Assembly: GCA_021527695.1 (NCBI GenBank)
Contig: JAKFAO010000012.1
Span: 744,001 to 808,000 of the forward strand
Length of the DNA: 64,000 nt
DNA from: Naematelia aurantialba
Lineage: Eukaryota; Basidiomycota; Tremellomycetes; Tremellales; Naemateliaceae
Direction of reading: 5' to 3'
Positions 23,607-35,061 of this stretch are shown one piece after another (position 1 is the stretch's first letter; each line of letters opens with the position of its first letter). The notes under the pieces were generated by a model. That model had not been told where the DNA came from, made no database searches, and saw only the letters and a program-made list of their open reading frames with translations. Made by a program: the position numbers and the translations under genes.

Positions 23607-25136
23607 GCAAAACACAGCGTAAGGGGTATGTGCTTGACGCGGAAATGCGAGTGCGAATATAGATACATGTGGAGATAACGTCGTAAACGGTTTTGACGAG
23701 AACGACGAATTGTCGCTGTACCGCCGTTTGTCATTGACAGTTGTAGCTATTGAATGGATATTTACGCCATTTGGTCACTCCCTTGGCATCTCGACGATCA
23801 GTGAGTACTTGCACCTTGTTACCTCATGTCTCCGACTCTGTCGCGTAACCAATTGTCCTGGACGCAGCTTTGCATGATCTGTGTATGCCGCAGTGTTTTC
23901 TCTTAGCCTATGTTCCGGCGCGCTGCCACGTTGAATCCGGGGAGCCAAGTGCCACACTCGCGTGGTTCGGTGTGATGACGCGCTGCGTACGAGATGCCCC
24001 TAGCGCACGTCGATGCTTATGCGTTATATTACGAGCGAGACCGAGATCCAGTCGTCACAGCGCACCTCTGTCATCCACGTCGACCGGCCAGTGACTCACC
24101 CACTTGAGCATCGTCTCGTCGATTTGCAACTTGCTTGGCAGATACGAGCACCGCCCGCCTATTCGATCCCAGGTGGCCATTTGGAAATCGGGCTGCGCTG
24201 ACTCACCCGCCGGAGCATTAATCTGCCCCCTCCCCATTTCAGACGTACTACACCGGATCCCCGACGGCCGCCCAGCGTGAGCCACAGCCGCAGCCAAAGC
24301 CAGAGCCAAAGCCAAAGCCACACCCACACCCACACCCATAGCCAGAGGAAGAGCCAAGAGCCAGAACAAGAGCCGTATCGTACCCCTTGCAACGCACGCA
24401 GTCGCACCCTAGCGCCCCTTGTCGCTGCCCCTGCCGCGTACCCCCGGCGACCGGTAACTCCCGCAGGCGATGATCAAGCCTCCATCCGAATCTACTCTTG
24501 CAAAGAACCACGCGGACCATCCGCGCCTTGCTGATCTCGGCGGCATGGACGATACTTGTACGTTTGATTCACTCCCTTCTCCGTCCCAGCCACTGTCCTC
24601 GCTACTACTGCTTCTGCTCCTGCTTCTTGTCCTGCTCTCTCCCATCGGACCCCTTCCACTTCCCTTCTTCGCGCCTCACCTTACCCTACGAGGGCCGAGC
24701 GTGGATCACTATCCGTTGAAGGAAGGAGAGAGCAGCACTGCCCCACTGCATCCCTCCACCCCTGTGCCCCGAGCCACATCACATGTCAGATGCACGTCGC
24801 GACTAGCCCTCTAGTGACGGTCATACCGCGTCGTGGGCGACCCAAGACGGGCGCTGTGCCATGTTGAAGAAGAGAAAAGTATCTGACGCTCTGTTTCGCG
24901 GTGTAGCCAACGCAGCTACCATGGGCCACGGAGGAGGGTGAGTCAGCATTCCCCTTGTTTCCTTGCTGCCTTGTTTCTTTCCTTCCCCCTCGTCATCACA
25001 GGCACCAAACACATGGCAGAGTTGCTGACGCCACCACGCGCGGTTCGTCATTCATTCCTTCCTGTTTCATCCTCTCTCGTCTTTCATCCACCTCTCCACT
25101 CTCTCGTCTCTCATCTACCTCTCCACATCCTCCTCC
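23607..25136. other. Unassigned 1.5 kb between anoctamin and PTC1
   Basis: No gene could be supported, but the stretch is longer than most gaps here. Hints: on + an ATG at about 23754 opens MDIYAIWSLPWHLDD and runs into a perfect gtgagtac donor; a branch/acceptor pair (ctgac...atttcag) ends at about 24242; an acceptor-like cgcag precedes MIKPPSESTLAKNHADHPRL at about 24470, ending at a gtacgt donor after MDDT. A gtgagtca donor follows MGHGGG at about 24937. On the minus strand ggtgagtca occurs twice. Bases 24277-24345 are a coding-like cagcca/caccca repeat. A small fast-evolving gene or a noncoding RNA is possible. Confidence 0.4.
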
Positions 25137-26998
25137 ATGTCGCGTACATTGACTCCGCCGCCGATGATATTCGGCCACAGACCATTCACGTCCCCCACCC
25201 AAGCCTCCGAGGCCGAGTCGTCCACCTCGTCTCCCCGCTCCCGATCGGGCTCGTTTGACGGCGGCGTCAATCCCACTCTCTCGCGCCTAGGCCCAGGTGG
25301 CTTCTCAGACGGCCCCAACGCCCGCAGCAAGAGCGTCACCGTCGCAGACGGAGACGACACCTTCGGCGTAAGTGACAGGTGTCCTCGATCTGCCCCGTGC
25401 TGCTCCGTACTACAAGGTTTGTGCGCTGACGCATCAACAGGCTCTCAACTGTCACCCTGCACAGAATGCCCCGCCGCCCAACAAGGAGATCGGTCTCAAG
25501 GGCACATTCAGAGTCGGTGTCAGCGAGGACCGGAATAAAAAGTGCAGACGCACCATGGAGGACGCCCATTCGTTCGTGTATGACTACGCGGGCGTCCGTG
25601 GACAAGGCTACTTTGCCGTTTTCGAGTGGGTCTCAGTTCTCAGTCGATCCATACGCGCGCTTTGCTGATGGTATCGCAGTGGACATGCTGGGAAACACGC
25701 CGCCGAGTGGTGCGGACAAAATTTCCACGAGGTAAGCTTCATCGATCCATGCCGGGCTCACGCGGCAGTACCTCCTCGACGCAATTATCACACAGCCCGA
25801 CCAGCCCATTCCCGACCTCCTAAACAAAACCTTCCACGTAGTCGACTCGCGTCTGTCTCACCTCGCCAATACTGGCAAGACCCAATCAGGCTGCACGGCT
25901 GTGACGGCGTTCCTGCGCGTCGAGCAGGTCGGCGGCGACGGTCCTACGGGCTTCATCAACCCTGGTCTGGTGCCCCGGGGCCTTATGGAGGGCAAAGGGG
26001 AGGACGAGCTAGAGGCCCAGACCTCGTTGCAGAGCAGTTCTCGCCGCAGCTCCATGGGCGGAGGTACCAGCGGCGTGATGGGCGGTGCTAGCACACCGGG
26101 CGGCAATGGTAACACTGCAGGCAGCATGGGCCGCAGAATGTCTGGACGACGTATCCGAGATTTTGTGCGCGGCCTCACTGGAAATGGAGAGAAGAAAGAG
26201 GAAGGCATCATAGAAGACGAGGCGTTGACGGTATCCGCATCGGACGGGAGCAAGATCGACGCCATTGAGCCCAAGTCGGAGCGGGGCTTGAGGCGGGTGC
26301 TGTATACGGCCAACGTGGGCGATGCCCGAGCTGTCCTCTGGTGAGCCCCGTCCTTCAGCTTTGACAACTGGGTATTGATGTCAACCAGTCGAGGTGGTAA
26401 GGCGGTGCGGTTGACGTACGACCATAAAGGCAGTGACAGCCAGGAGGCAAAACGCATCACCGATGCTGGTGGATTCGTGATGAACAATCGCGTCAATGGT
26501 GGGTTGTTTCCCCCATGGAGAATACGCGACGCGATTCATTTCTTGTGACTCGCAAATAAGCCGAGCCAGTCTCTGGACCACTTGTGACCGGCAAATGCTA
26601 TTGCTGTCTCCTGCCCTCGATTCCTTGTACTTGCGATGTGAAGCTAACGATATTTAGGCGTGCTGGCAGTGACGCGATCCCTCGGTGATGCATCGATGAA
26701 GGAATTTGTCGTTGGCTCTCCATACACGACCGAAACTGTCCTGAACGACGACGACGAGTTTCTCATCGTTGCATGTGATGGGGTGAGTGCCCCTCGACTC
26801 TGACTTGTCTTGATATTTGGTCTCGAAATCTGACGCACGCAGCTTTGGGATGTCTGCGAGGACCAAGAGGCAGTGAACATCATCCGCAAGATAAGTGACG
26901 CGCAGGAAGCGAGCAAGAAACTGCTGGATTTCGCCATCACGAATTACTCGACTGACAATCTGAGCGTCATGGTGGTGCGGTTCCTGCCGGGCAAGTAG
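25137..26998 (+). CDS. PTC1: Type 2C Ser/Thr protein phosphatase, PTC1 group
   Basis: Exons 25137..25367, 25441..25625, 25680..25731, 25769..26340, 26389..26498, 26658..26782, 26843..26998 (476 aa). PTC1-type phosphatases dephosphorylate MAP kinases of the HOG and cell-wall pathways. PP2C motifs appear in order: [20 protein letters not shown] (Asp codon split by an intron), [58 protein letters not shown]. The metal-binding Asp residues of these motifs are present. Unlike yeast Ptc1, an insertion of more than 100 residues, Ser/Gly-rich and then acidic, sits between TAFLR and LYTANVGD, and there is an N-terminal Ser/Pro extension. The acceptor of exon 2 at 25440 is chosen; a second in-frame AG 24 nt later is possible. 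Confidence 0.93.
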
Positions 26999-27654
26999 CG
27001 AGCAGGCTACCCTGCGACTCGTCGACCTCCCCGAGACGTCTCGTTTGAATGACCAAGGAAGAATCAAGTAAAACGACCCTGCTGGCAGACTTTGCCCGAC
27101 GCAGTGGGGAGAGAGAAGCGCGGTGGGAGAAGGAGCGAGGTTCAAGAGAGGCGGGTCGCAGTCTCAACGGACGATGCAGTCGATACATCTCGGTGCATCA
27201 TGGACTGTAGGCAACGTGTAGGCAATCGATACAGGCGCCATGGGAGCGAGTGGGACAGCTACAAGGGGCGGGGGTGATCCGAGCGTAGAGATATCGATTT
27301 ATGTACAGCACAGTACGGGTATTCGGTCGTGGCATTTGGTTTACATGCAGCGTGGCGACACTTGACGTGTTACTGGTCTCGTGCCAGGAACACGGTAGAA
27401 GCACTGGCACGAGTTGTTCATGCTCTTGCTCTGAGCGGTGCTTTGAGCTGCGAAAATGTACAGTACATGGTTTCACTTGTGCGTCTACATGGCGATGGTC
27501 TTATGCTACAGAAAGCTTCCACTCGTAGAGTGGCATGTGCGGTGCGCGGGTTTCGCTGGTCCGTGTCGTGTCCCTGGTTATCTCACGTGTTTGTAACAAG
27601 CCTTACGTATCGAGTTGGCATGTCCCGTGGTGGTCTCGAGCGGTTCGGCGGGAA
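26999..27654. other. Convergent spacer PTC1 / DUF3072 gene
   Basis: Gap of 656 bases. Open frames on + here run into the opposite strand of the DUF3072 gene and show no family similarity. Nothing else recognised. Confidence 0.5.
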
Positions 27655-29020
27655 TCACATACTCTTCAATTGCTCAATCTTCACACTTGCCTCGCTCTTT
27701 CCCAAAGCCTGTGCGTCCCCGTTCTCCCCATGCACGCCCTTCTGCTTCTCGAGCACCCTGATGTATCCCTTTTGCCTGTCCGTGGCCGGCTCGCCGCCTG
27801 TCGTCCAGTTATCAGGGTGGGCCAGGTGTGCGCCGTCGCCTGGGGTCGAGTCGGCGGTTTCGCAGTTGCCAATACCCGCTACACCGCCGGCTGCGGCTAC
27901 AGCGTTTGAAGCCTGTGCAGGCGTTTCTGGCTGTGCTGAATTTTCTGACGTTTCCGACGTTTCCGACTTTTGAGACTTTTGAGATTGTGCAGATTGTGCA
28001 GACTCAGAGTGGGCAGACGGTACAGCTCGGGCAGGCTTCGCGGTGTCGAAAGCATCAGGTGCAGGGGGATCAGGGTTGGCAGGTGTCGCGGACGTGTAGC
28101 CGTACTGGGCTTATCAGTCGTGTTCTGTGTGGGTGTGGAACAGCCAACCTGCGCTGCGTCGTCCGAGGCAGAGACTTGAGCTTTGGACACTTGCGCATCC
28201 TTGACCTTCTACAAGATCAGCTGCGCAGACGCTGTATGAATTGCAGAGCTGACCATGGATACCGTCGTTGCTCTCTTCCGCTGGTCCTGACCTGGGTTTT
28301 GGGCTGCTGTCTCTCTCTGCACAAGAGTCAATGCAGACCTTGACGTGGGACAAATGTACTTACCTGCTCATCTCCAGCTTCGACCCTGGCTTTCTTGGAC
28401 TGGCGTTCCTTGTTTATCTCCTCTCCAGCACCTGCCGACCGTTTCGCATGGCCATTTTCAGCAGGCTGGAACGCAGCATCCAAAGTGCTCTGTTCTTTCT
28501 CCAGTGCGGTGGAAGGCAGGTTGTCAGGAGCAGGCTGCTCGATGGAGATAAGATCATCCTCCTCTGTCTTCGTATCCTGCGCTTCGCCATTCACTGGCTC
28601 CGTGCTCTTATCGACCAGCGCCGACACGGTGTCCTCAGCAGGTGTGGCATCCTCGTTGCCGGCCGTGGCTGCGCGGACCGGTGCTGGCAGTTGCGGTACT
28701 TGCCTTTCCTGACATGATGAGCTTGATACGCCGACTCTGACGTCCATTAAGCTCACATCGAAGGCCTGACCAGCGTCCTCCTGCACATCCTTGTGGATCG
28801 CCACCCCACTCTTCAGCTTCTCAATCACCTCGCTCGCCTCGCTCTTCCCCATGTTCCCCACTTCCAGACCATCAGACGGCGTAAGCTCTGGGTTCTTGTT
28901 CTCGAGGACCTTGATGAATCCCTTTTGTCTGTCGGTAGCTGGGTCAGCGCCGGTGGCCCAGTTCTCGGGGTGGTCTAGGTGATTCTCTGGCAAGGGCGGA
29001 AGGAGGGCGGGATCGGTCAT
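27655..29020 (-). CDS. Protein with two DUF3072 domains
   Basis: Exons in coding order: 29020..28364, 28208..28149, 28104..27655 (about 388 aa). The N-terminal copy (HPENWATGADPATDRQKGFI ... MGKSEASEVIEKLKS) and the C-terminal copy (HPDNWTTGGEPATDRQKGYI ... LGKSEASVKIEQLKSM-stop) match the short DUF3072 fold, whose function is unknown. The linker of over 200 residues is acidic and Ser/Ala/Gln-rich and contains KKARVEAGDE, a possible nuclear localisation signal. The exon boundaries between 28364 and 28149 are the least certain; a 21-nt exon near 28270-28310 cannot be excluded. A 48-nt stretch (28756-28709) inside exon 1 has consensus donor and acceptor and is a multiple of three, so it may be an intron that can be spliced or retained without a frame change. 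Confidence 0.75.
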
Positions 29021-29835
29021 TTTTCGATCTTGGATGCCGTCTTTCTTAGTACTCTTGGTCGTGGTTTGCTCGCCTTGGTGCTTTTCGAAGTCTGCTGTCT
29101 CGTTCAGCTGAAACTGATTTTATAGCTGACGGCTTACGGAGCAAAGAATAAATTAATGCAACGAACAGCGGGAAAGAACAAGGTAAGAAAGAAAGGCGGA
29201 AAGAAAATAGAGAAAGAAAAAAGATCAGTCGCCTCGATTCGCCACCTGGCTGACGTCTGTACGCGTCACCTCTCCCACGCTGGCTCTTTGCATGTCGACT
29301 CTTAGCTACTGCATGGCGTCTCCAGAGGACCTCTGCACAGTGAGCATCCCTACATCCATGGATGGACAGCAAGTTTGGCTGCCCGACTAGACAAGAACCG
29401 AATATCGTAGTAAGGATGCGGCAGTCGCTGGAACCTATCGTTGAACGCAACGGTCTTGAAATCGACCGACGTCGTTCTGGAGTCAAAGAGCTGCTGAAAG
29501 CCACTGGCTCCAAAATGATAACATAAATGGGCTACGAATCTCCCTCTGCTTCCTCACTCCCCTCGCTGGTGCAACCCTCGTCGTCGCTGTCGTTGTCTCT
29601 GTCTTCAGTACCTTCAATACTCGTAGAACCGCGAAGTGGAGGCAGTGTTGTGGGGTCTCCACATACGTCATCATCCTGAAACACCTGTTGGCGCCGCCGG
29701 AATATTCGTCTTCAACGTTTCCCAATTCACCAACTAGCAGCTGGTCTACTAATCCACCACCTCTCAGCATCGCCAGAAGAAACACAGACGAAGCATATCC
29801 AGAAGACAATCTGCCCCGAATAGCTGAGCGCTGAG
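29021..29835. other. Divergent intergenic region
   Basis: Gap of 815 bases between the DUF3072 and MUG190-like starts. An A/G-rich stretch lies at 29160-29225. Open frames on the minus strand (29046-29513, 29483-30145) show no recognisable domain and lack splice-consistent structure. Confidence 0.5.
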
Positions 29836-32800
29836 ATGTCCACGGATCCCAACGGGAATGAGACTGGCTCGACCGACTTCCCCGAGCTGCCTCCAGCTCC
29901 GCCGTCGAAGGTCTTAGGGCAGGGGTACTCTTCCACTCACCCTGTGCCAACTGTACAGGGCTACAAGGAGGAACAAGCCAAGCATGAGACGGAGTCTCAG
30001 CAGTATGCCGAGATGGTGGAGCGTCGACGCGCCGAGCAAGAGGCGCGCGAAAAGGCTTCTGGCGGAGCCGCAGAAGCGGGTAACGATGACGATCAAAGCC
30101 AGACCCAGAGCAGCAAACCTCCCCCCGAGCACAAGGAGGAGACAAATGTCGTCAAGAATGCCAAGCACAAGAAGGATGAAGCGGTTGGCCAAAAGCCTGC
30201 GACAGAGAAGCAACAGATGATGGACCAGATGAACTCCAACAAGCGTAAGTGCGAAGTTCAGTTTTCCCGGCTGGTACAACCGCGCAAGACACAACAGCTT
30301 AATGATCGCAGAGAAGCCGACGGATCGATATATGAAGGCTGAGAAGGGCGAGCGGCGTGTGCGCGACCCTATCACCGGCGACGAAATCATCGTGAAAGAT
30401 GCCGATCCCAAAGGCAAGTGTTTCAGGCATCTGGACCGTCGACTCGGGCTCATGATACCAGACTTTGACTCTGCACGCCCGGTGACGCATGGTTCAAACA
30501 TCTTGTATCATGCGTTCCCTCCTCCCCGACCTGCATCTCTCGACGCACTCATTTTCAAACTCCGTATGACCCAGATTGCAGCTGCTGCAGGCATCTTCTT
30601 TATTTGGCTCACGGTCGCGTTCGGCTCGGGCATCTACAAGTTCATCTGGAGGTCTATCGTTTGCTCGACCATCGGCTTCGCCTTGATGACCGGCATCAGC
30701 CTGGTGGAGCGCGGTATTGACAAGGAGGTGGAGCGAGTTAGGCAGGATATGGGCAGGCAGCGAGGCCAGAGCTTCTCCCCTCCAGTCCCTGAGAGCGTCG
30801 AATGGCTGAACGGCCTGATCAAGCTCGTTTGGGGATTGATCGACCCGTATGTATCGTACATCTCTACCTTGGAGTATGCTGACCGTCTATCAGGTCCATG
30901 TTCATCTCTGTTGCTGACATGGTGGAAGACATCCTGCAGCAGTCACTTCCAGGCTTTGTCGATGCCGTGCGCATTACCGACTTGGGCCAAGGCTCTAACC
31001 CCTTCCGCATCACCTCCATTCGAGCACTACCTGACCAACCGGGGGACGCGGGCTACCCAAAGACCAACTGGATCAACCAGGGCGACGAGCAGATGAAGAG
31101 CAAAGACACAGCTGGCAAGGATATCACCGAGGATCAAGCGGGCGACTATTACAACTTTGAGGTCGCATTCTCTTACGCTGCTCTCCCGGGCCAAAGCGCC
31201 AACCTTCGCGCCAAGAATATCCACCTTCTCATCGAATTCTTCATCGGCATGTACGACTGGCTGCACATTCCCATTCCCATCTGGATCCAGGTCGAGCAAG
31301 TATACGGCATTGTCCGCTTGAGGGTGCAATTCATCCCAGAACCGCCGTATGTTCGCAACCTCACCTTTGCGCTCTGCGGAGTCCCATCCGTCGAGGTGTC
31401 TGCTATCCCAATGTCCAAGCATCTTCCGAACGTGCTCGACCTGCCGTTCGTATCGTCATTTGTCAAGATGGGTATTGCCGCTGGTACTGCAGAACTGGCT
31501 GTGCCAAAGTCGATGACACTCAACTTGCAAGAGTTGCTGTCTGGTGCCGCCCTTGGCGATACACGTGCGATTGGTGTCTTCCTGATTACGATTCATCACT
31601 GCGAGGGAATCTCCGCACAGGACAGCAACGGGCTGTCAGACCCGTATGTAGTGCTGGCGTATGCCAAGTTTGGCAAACCCTTGTACTCGACGCGAATCAT
31701 TCTTGGCGATCTCAATCCAGTGTTTGAAGAAACCGCTGTTCTACTCCTGACAATGGACGAAGTCAAGGCTAAGGAGGACCTGGCGGCTATGCTCTGGGAT
31801 AGTGACAAGATGAGTGCCGAGTGAGTGGATACATTTGCTTAACAGCCAATGCTGACGTGACAAAGCGACCTGGTCGGCCGAGTGCAAATTCCTGTTGAGG
31901 AGCTTATGCTCCAGCCCAATGAAATGCACCGACGAGCGGACCCGCTGATGGGCTTCGAGGATGGTGATGATATGCCTGGTACGTTTTCCTGCCCAACTCC
32001 TCTCCCCGTTAACCAATACGAGACTTCCCAGGCAAACTCCACTGGTCCATCGGGTACTTTGAAAAGGCACCTCTCGTCAAGGAGCTGGAGCGCAGCCCTA
32101 CTGCCGAAGAGGCCAGTAACGCACCTGCGCCAGTCAAGACGGCTCCCGAGATGGAAATGCTGCCCAAAGATGCTGCACCCAACCCTGCCAAGAAGGACCT
32201 CCCACCGCCCGCGGCCGACGTGCAGAAGACCAAGCCGGACCCCAAGTGGCCGTCCGGCGTCCTCTCGATCATCCTGCACCAGGTGAGCCGAAGATTGCTT
32301 GTTTACTCTACGGTCAGAAGTATGACTGACGCGATTTTCCCAGGTCCAAAATTTGGAACGCCAGAATCTCGACGGCAAGTCGGGCGATCGAGAAGGCGAG
32401 GCCGGCCAGGACACTGACGAGCCATCCGAACAATCTGACAACCTCCCTTCTGGTTATGGCGAGTTCCTGGTCAACGATGACATGGTGTACAAGACACGCG
32501 TCAAGCAATACACGACCAATCCATACTTTGAAGCGGGCACCGAGGTGTTCATACGCGACTGGCAAAACACAGTTGTTAGGGTGGTTATCCGCGATTCGAG
32601 GTTGCGAGAGGCCGACCCCATCCTTGGTGTTGTTTCGGTCAGACTGAGTGAGATCTTCAACGAAGCGAGCAGTGTTACCCAGACGTATGCCATCACTGAA
32701 GGAGTTGGCTTCGGCAAGTGAGTGCTGCGAATGGCTGCTGTGAGGCAGCTTTACTGACTCGTAAAGGGCGAACATCTCGTTCGCGTTCCGAGGAGTTCAG

Positions 32801-33884
32801 ACCACTCTTCCACCGAATTTGCGCGGATGGGAGACTGGTACACTCGAAGTCGGTTCTGTCGGGGTCACTATCAACCCTTCGAGCAACGTCGATTTCGAGG
32901 CTCACCAGATGCGCTTGCGGGTCGTGACGTCCGAGAAGATCGAACAGATGCCCAAGAAAGAAGCGGCGGTCAATGGCGACAGTGTTGAGTGGGAGTTCGA
33001 CACCCTCCGTCTTCCAATTTACTCGCGATACCAATCGTCCGTCGTGTTCGAGTTGGGCAAAGGCGGCGGCCCACTGTCCACACTTGGAGTGGGGGTCAAG
33101 CCTGAGGCTCTCGCTGTGTTGTGGCTGCAAGACCTCCAGGACGACATCGAGCAGGATGTGGAACTGCCGGTTCTGGTCGGGAAGAACCTGGAGAACCTCC
33201 GGCAAAACGCCATTAACGACTTTACGAAAGAGCACCACGAGTTTGAGATTGTGGGTACCCTCCGATGCCGGCTCAAGCTCGACAGCGGGCTGGACGAGGA
33301 CCACGAGGTGAGCGCTTCTGCTGGTTGTCGCGCGCCAGTCAGCTGACGGGGACAGAAATTGAGATTGAGCCAATCGAGGCGGCACGCTTTCGAGGCGTAG
33401 TGAGTTGACGCCCCGGGACCATGTCCGGGGGCGGTGGCGGTCAGAAGGGTAGAGCTGATGGAATTAGCGACCACGTCGAAGGCGAGGCCGAGGTGGCACG
33501 GAAGCAAGCGACGTTCGCCGACGACGGCGTCATTGACAAGCAGGAGCAGAAAGAGATTGACCGTGCACACAAGAGACAGCTCGAGTCGCGCGGCAGGGGG
33601 CCGGCGCAGATCAAGGCGTACAGAAGCGCAAAGTGGATGATGCGGGTGAGGCTTTTTCCTCTTGGAATCGTCGCGACGGTCCGTGATCGTGCCCGTGCGC
33701 ATGATCGTGATGGGACTCGTGGCGCCACCCTGGTCTATGTCTGGTTGCAGAAGCTGACTGTAATATAGGGCCTCAAGGACCGATTGCCCGGCAAGGACAA
33801 GACCAGAGAACGTGAGTCCGAGACTGAGGCATGCGCGTGGAGAGCTGCTGATACGTCTCAGCGAGTATCCAGACCGAGGCCTAG
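29836..33884 (+). CDS. MUG190/tricalbin-like SMP and C2 domain protein (membrane contact site)
   Basis: Exons 29836..30244, 30312..30846, 30894..31820, 31866..31978, 32032..32282, 32344..32717, 32767..33307, 33356..33396, 33468..33645, 33769..33811, 33862..33884 (about 1144 aa). Family members tether ER to plasma membrane and carry lipids. Order: disordered acidic N-terminus; hydrophobic hairpin (MTQIAAAAGIFFIWLTVAFG, WRSIVCSTIGFALMTGIS); SMP-type lipid-binding domain (SVEWLNGLIKLVWGLIDPSM ... FRITSIRALPD); first C2 domain (GVFLITIHHCEGISAQD ... NGLSDPYVVLAYAKF); second C2-like region in exons 6-7; C-terminal helix RRHAFEADHVEGEAEVAR ... QIKAYRSAKWMM as in fungal MUG190 proteins. Tiny last exons are supported by phase. 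Bases 30414-30461 look like a 48-nt GC-AG intron that keeps frame. Confidence 0.9.
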
Positions 33885-34152
33885 TCGCCTGAACGGGTTT
33901 GGACAGAGGCCGGAATGGAGCGTAGAGGACTTGAGTTGCCATGTAATGATGCATATATACATGTGACTCGGCCATGCCATGATGGGTTACGAGAACAGAG
34001 GACGCTGGATATGGACTCTGGCCTATCGTATCTGGTCTGCTCTCAAGCGCCTGCTTGTGTGGGTATGGGGTGTGCCGTGCGTGTTTGGTGTATGGTGTGT
34101 GGTGTGTGGTGCTTGGTGTGTGGTGTGTGGTGTTTGATATTTGCGTGCCCAA
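33885..34152. other. Convergent spacer with GT-rich 3' repeat
   Basis: Gap of 268 bases. Bases 34080-34140 are a gtgtggtgtttggtgtatgg-like repeat between the two stops. No gene seen. Confidence 0.6.
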
Positions 34153-35009
34153 TCAACTAGGCTTGTAAGCCTTGTTGTACGGCCAAACAGGGGGCGGCAC
34201 ATCGACGGGCTTTGTCAACTGCTTTGCGTGGTACCCCGCGTGTCCTGGGCGCAGGTCGACGCGCTCGTGCGTTTGGGCATTGGCGCGCGCTGTCGCGAGG
34301 GGCGGGACATGTTTCGAGGGCGGGGGCTCGCGAAGTTCGATTTCTGGGAGTCGCGATTTCGCGTGCGATGTAGCCGGGTGCAGGTGGGGTGGGGGATCTG
34401 GGTGGTCTATGCTGTGATCTGGGTGGTCTGGGAGGTGGACCAGGCTGTGATGTGGGTGGTGGTCCAAGCTGTGATCTGGGAGGTGGTCCAAGCTGTGATC
34501 TGGGAGGTGGTCTAAGGGATGATCGGAGGGGTATGGTCTGGAAGAGTGGGAGCGGAGGTGAGAGTGGGAGTGGGAGTGAGAGTGGCCGTGGAGATGGGAG
34601 TGGGAGTGGGGGGAATTGGAGTGGGGCGAGAGATGAGAGGGCAGGGGACGTGGGTGGGAAGCAGAGGTAGACGTGGCGGGATGGCGCCTCGTAGAGCCTG
34701 CAGATGGAGATAGGGACCGCGATGGGGACGGGGACCGCGAGCGCGAGAGCAGAGGGGACGCAGCGACGGCGGCGGTCATGGCGGTGGCGGTGTTTGCGCC
34801 GTCGAGAGGGTCGAGTTCGAGTGGATCGCGTGCGTCGTCGAGCGGGAGACGGGAGGCGGCTTTCCTGCGAGGTGGTGTCAGCGTATCGTTAGACGAGTCG
34901 GCGTTGAGGATGGCGTTGCGGGAGCTGTCACGAGCAGGGACGCGGAAGGATCTCGGCTTTACTATGAACACAGCATAGCACAGGAAGCAGCAACAGCAAG
35001 GCCAACTCA

Positions 35010-35061
<52 letters not shown>

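Noticed and set aside
24055..24520. Minus-strand frames with GVGVALALALALAAA or WLWVWVWVWLWLW runs, resembling membrane spans
   Set aside because: They come from the cagcca/caccca repeat read in other frames; no conserved flanks.
27329..27973. 214-codon + frame opposite the DUF3072 gene
   Set aside because: Antisense to the exon coding the clear C-terminal DUF3072 copy.
29046..30145. Two minus-strand frames in the divergent region before the MUG190-like gene
   Set aside because: No domain, no ATG in good context, and the second overlaps MUG190 coding exons.
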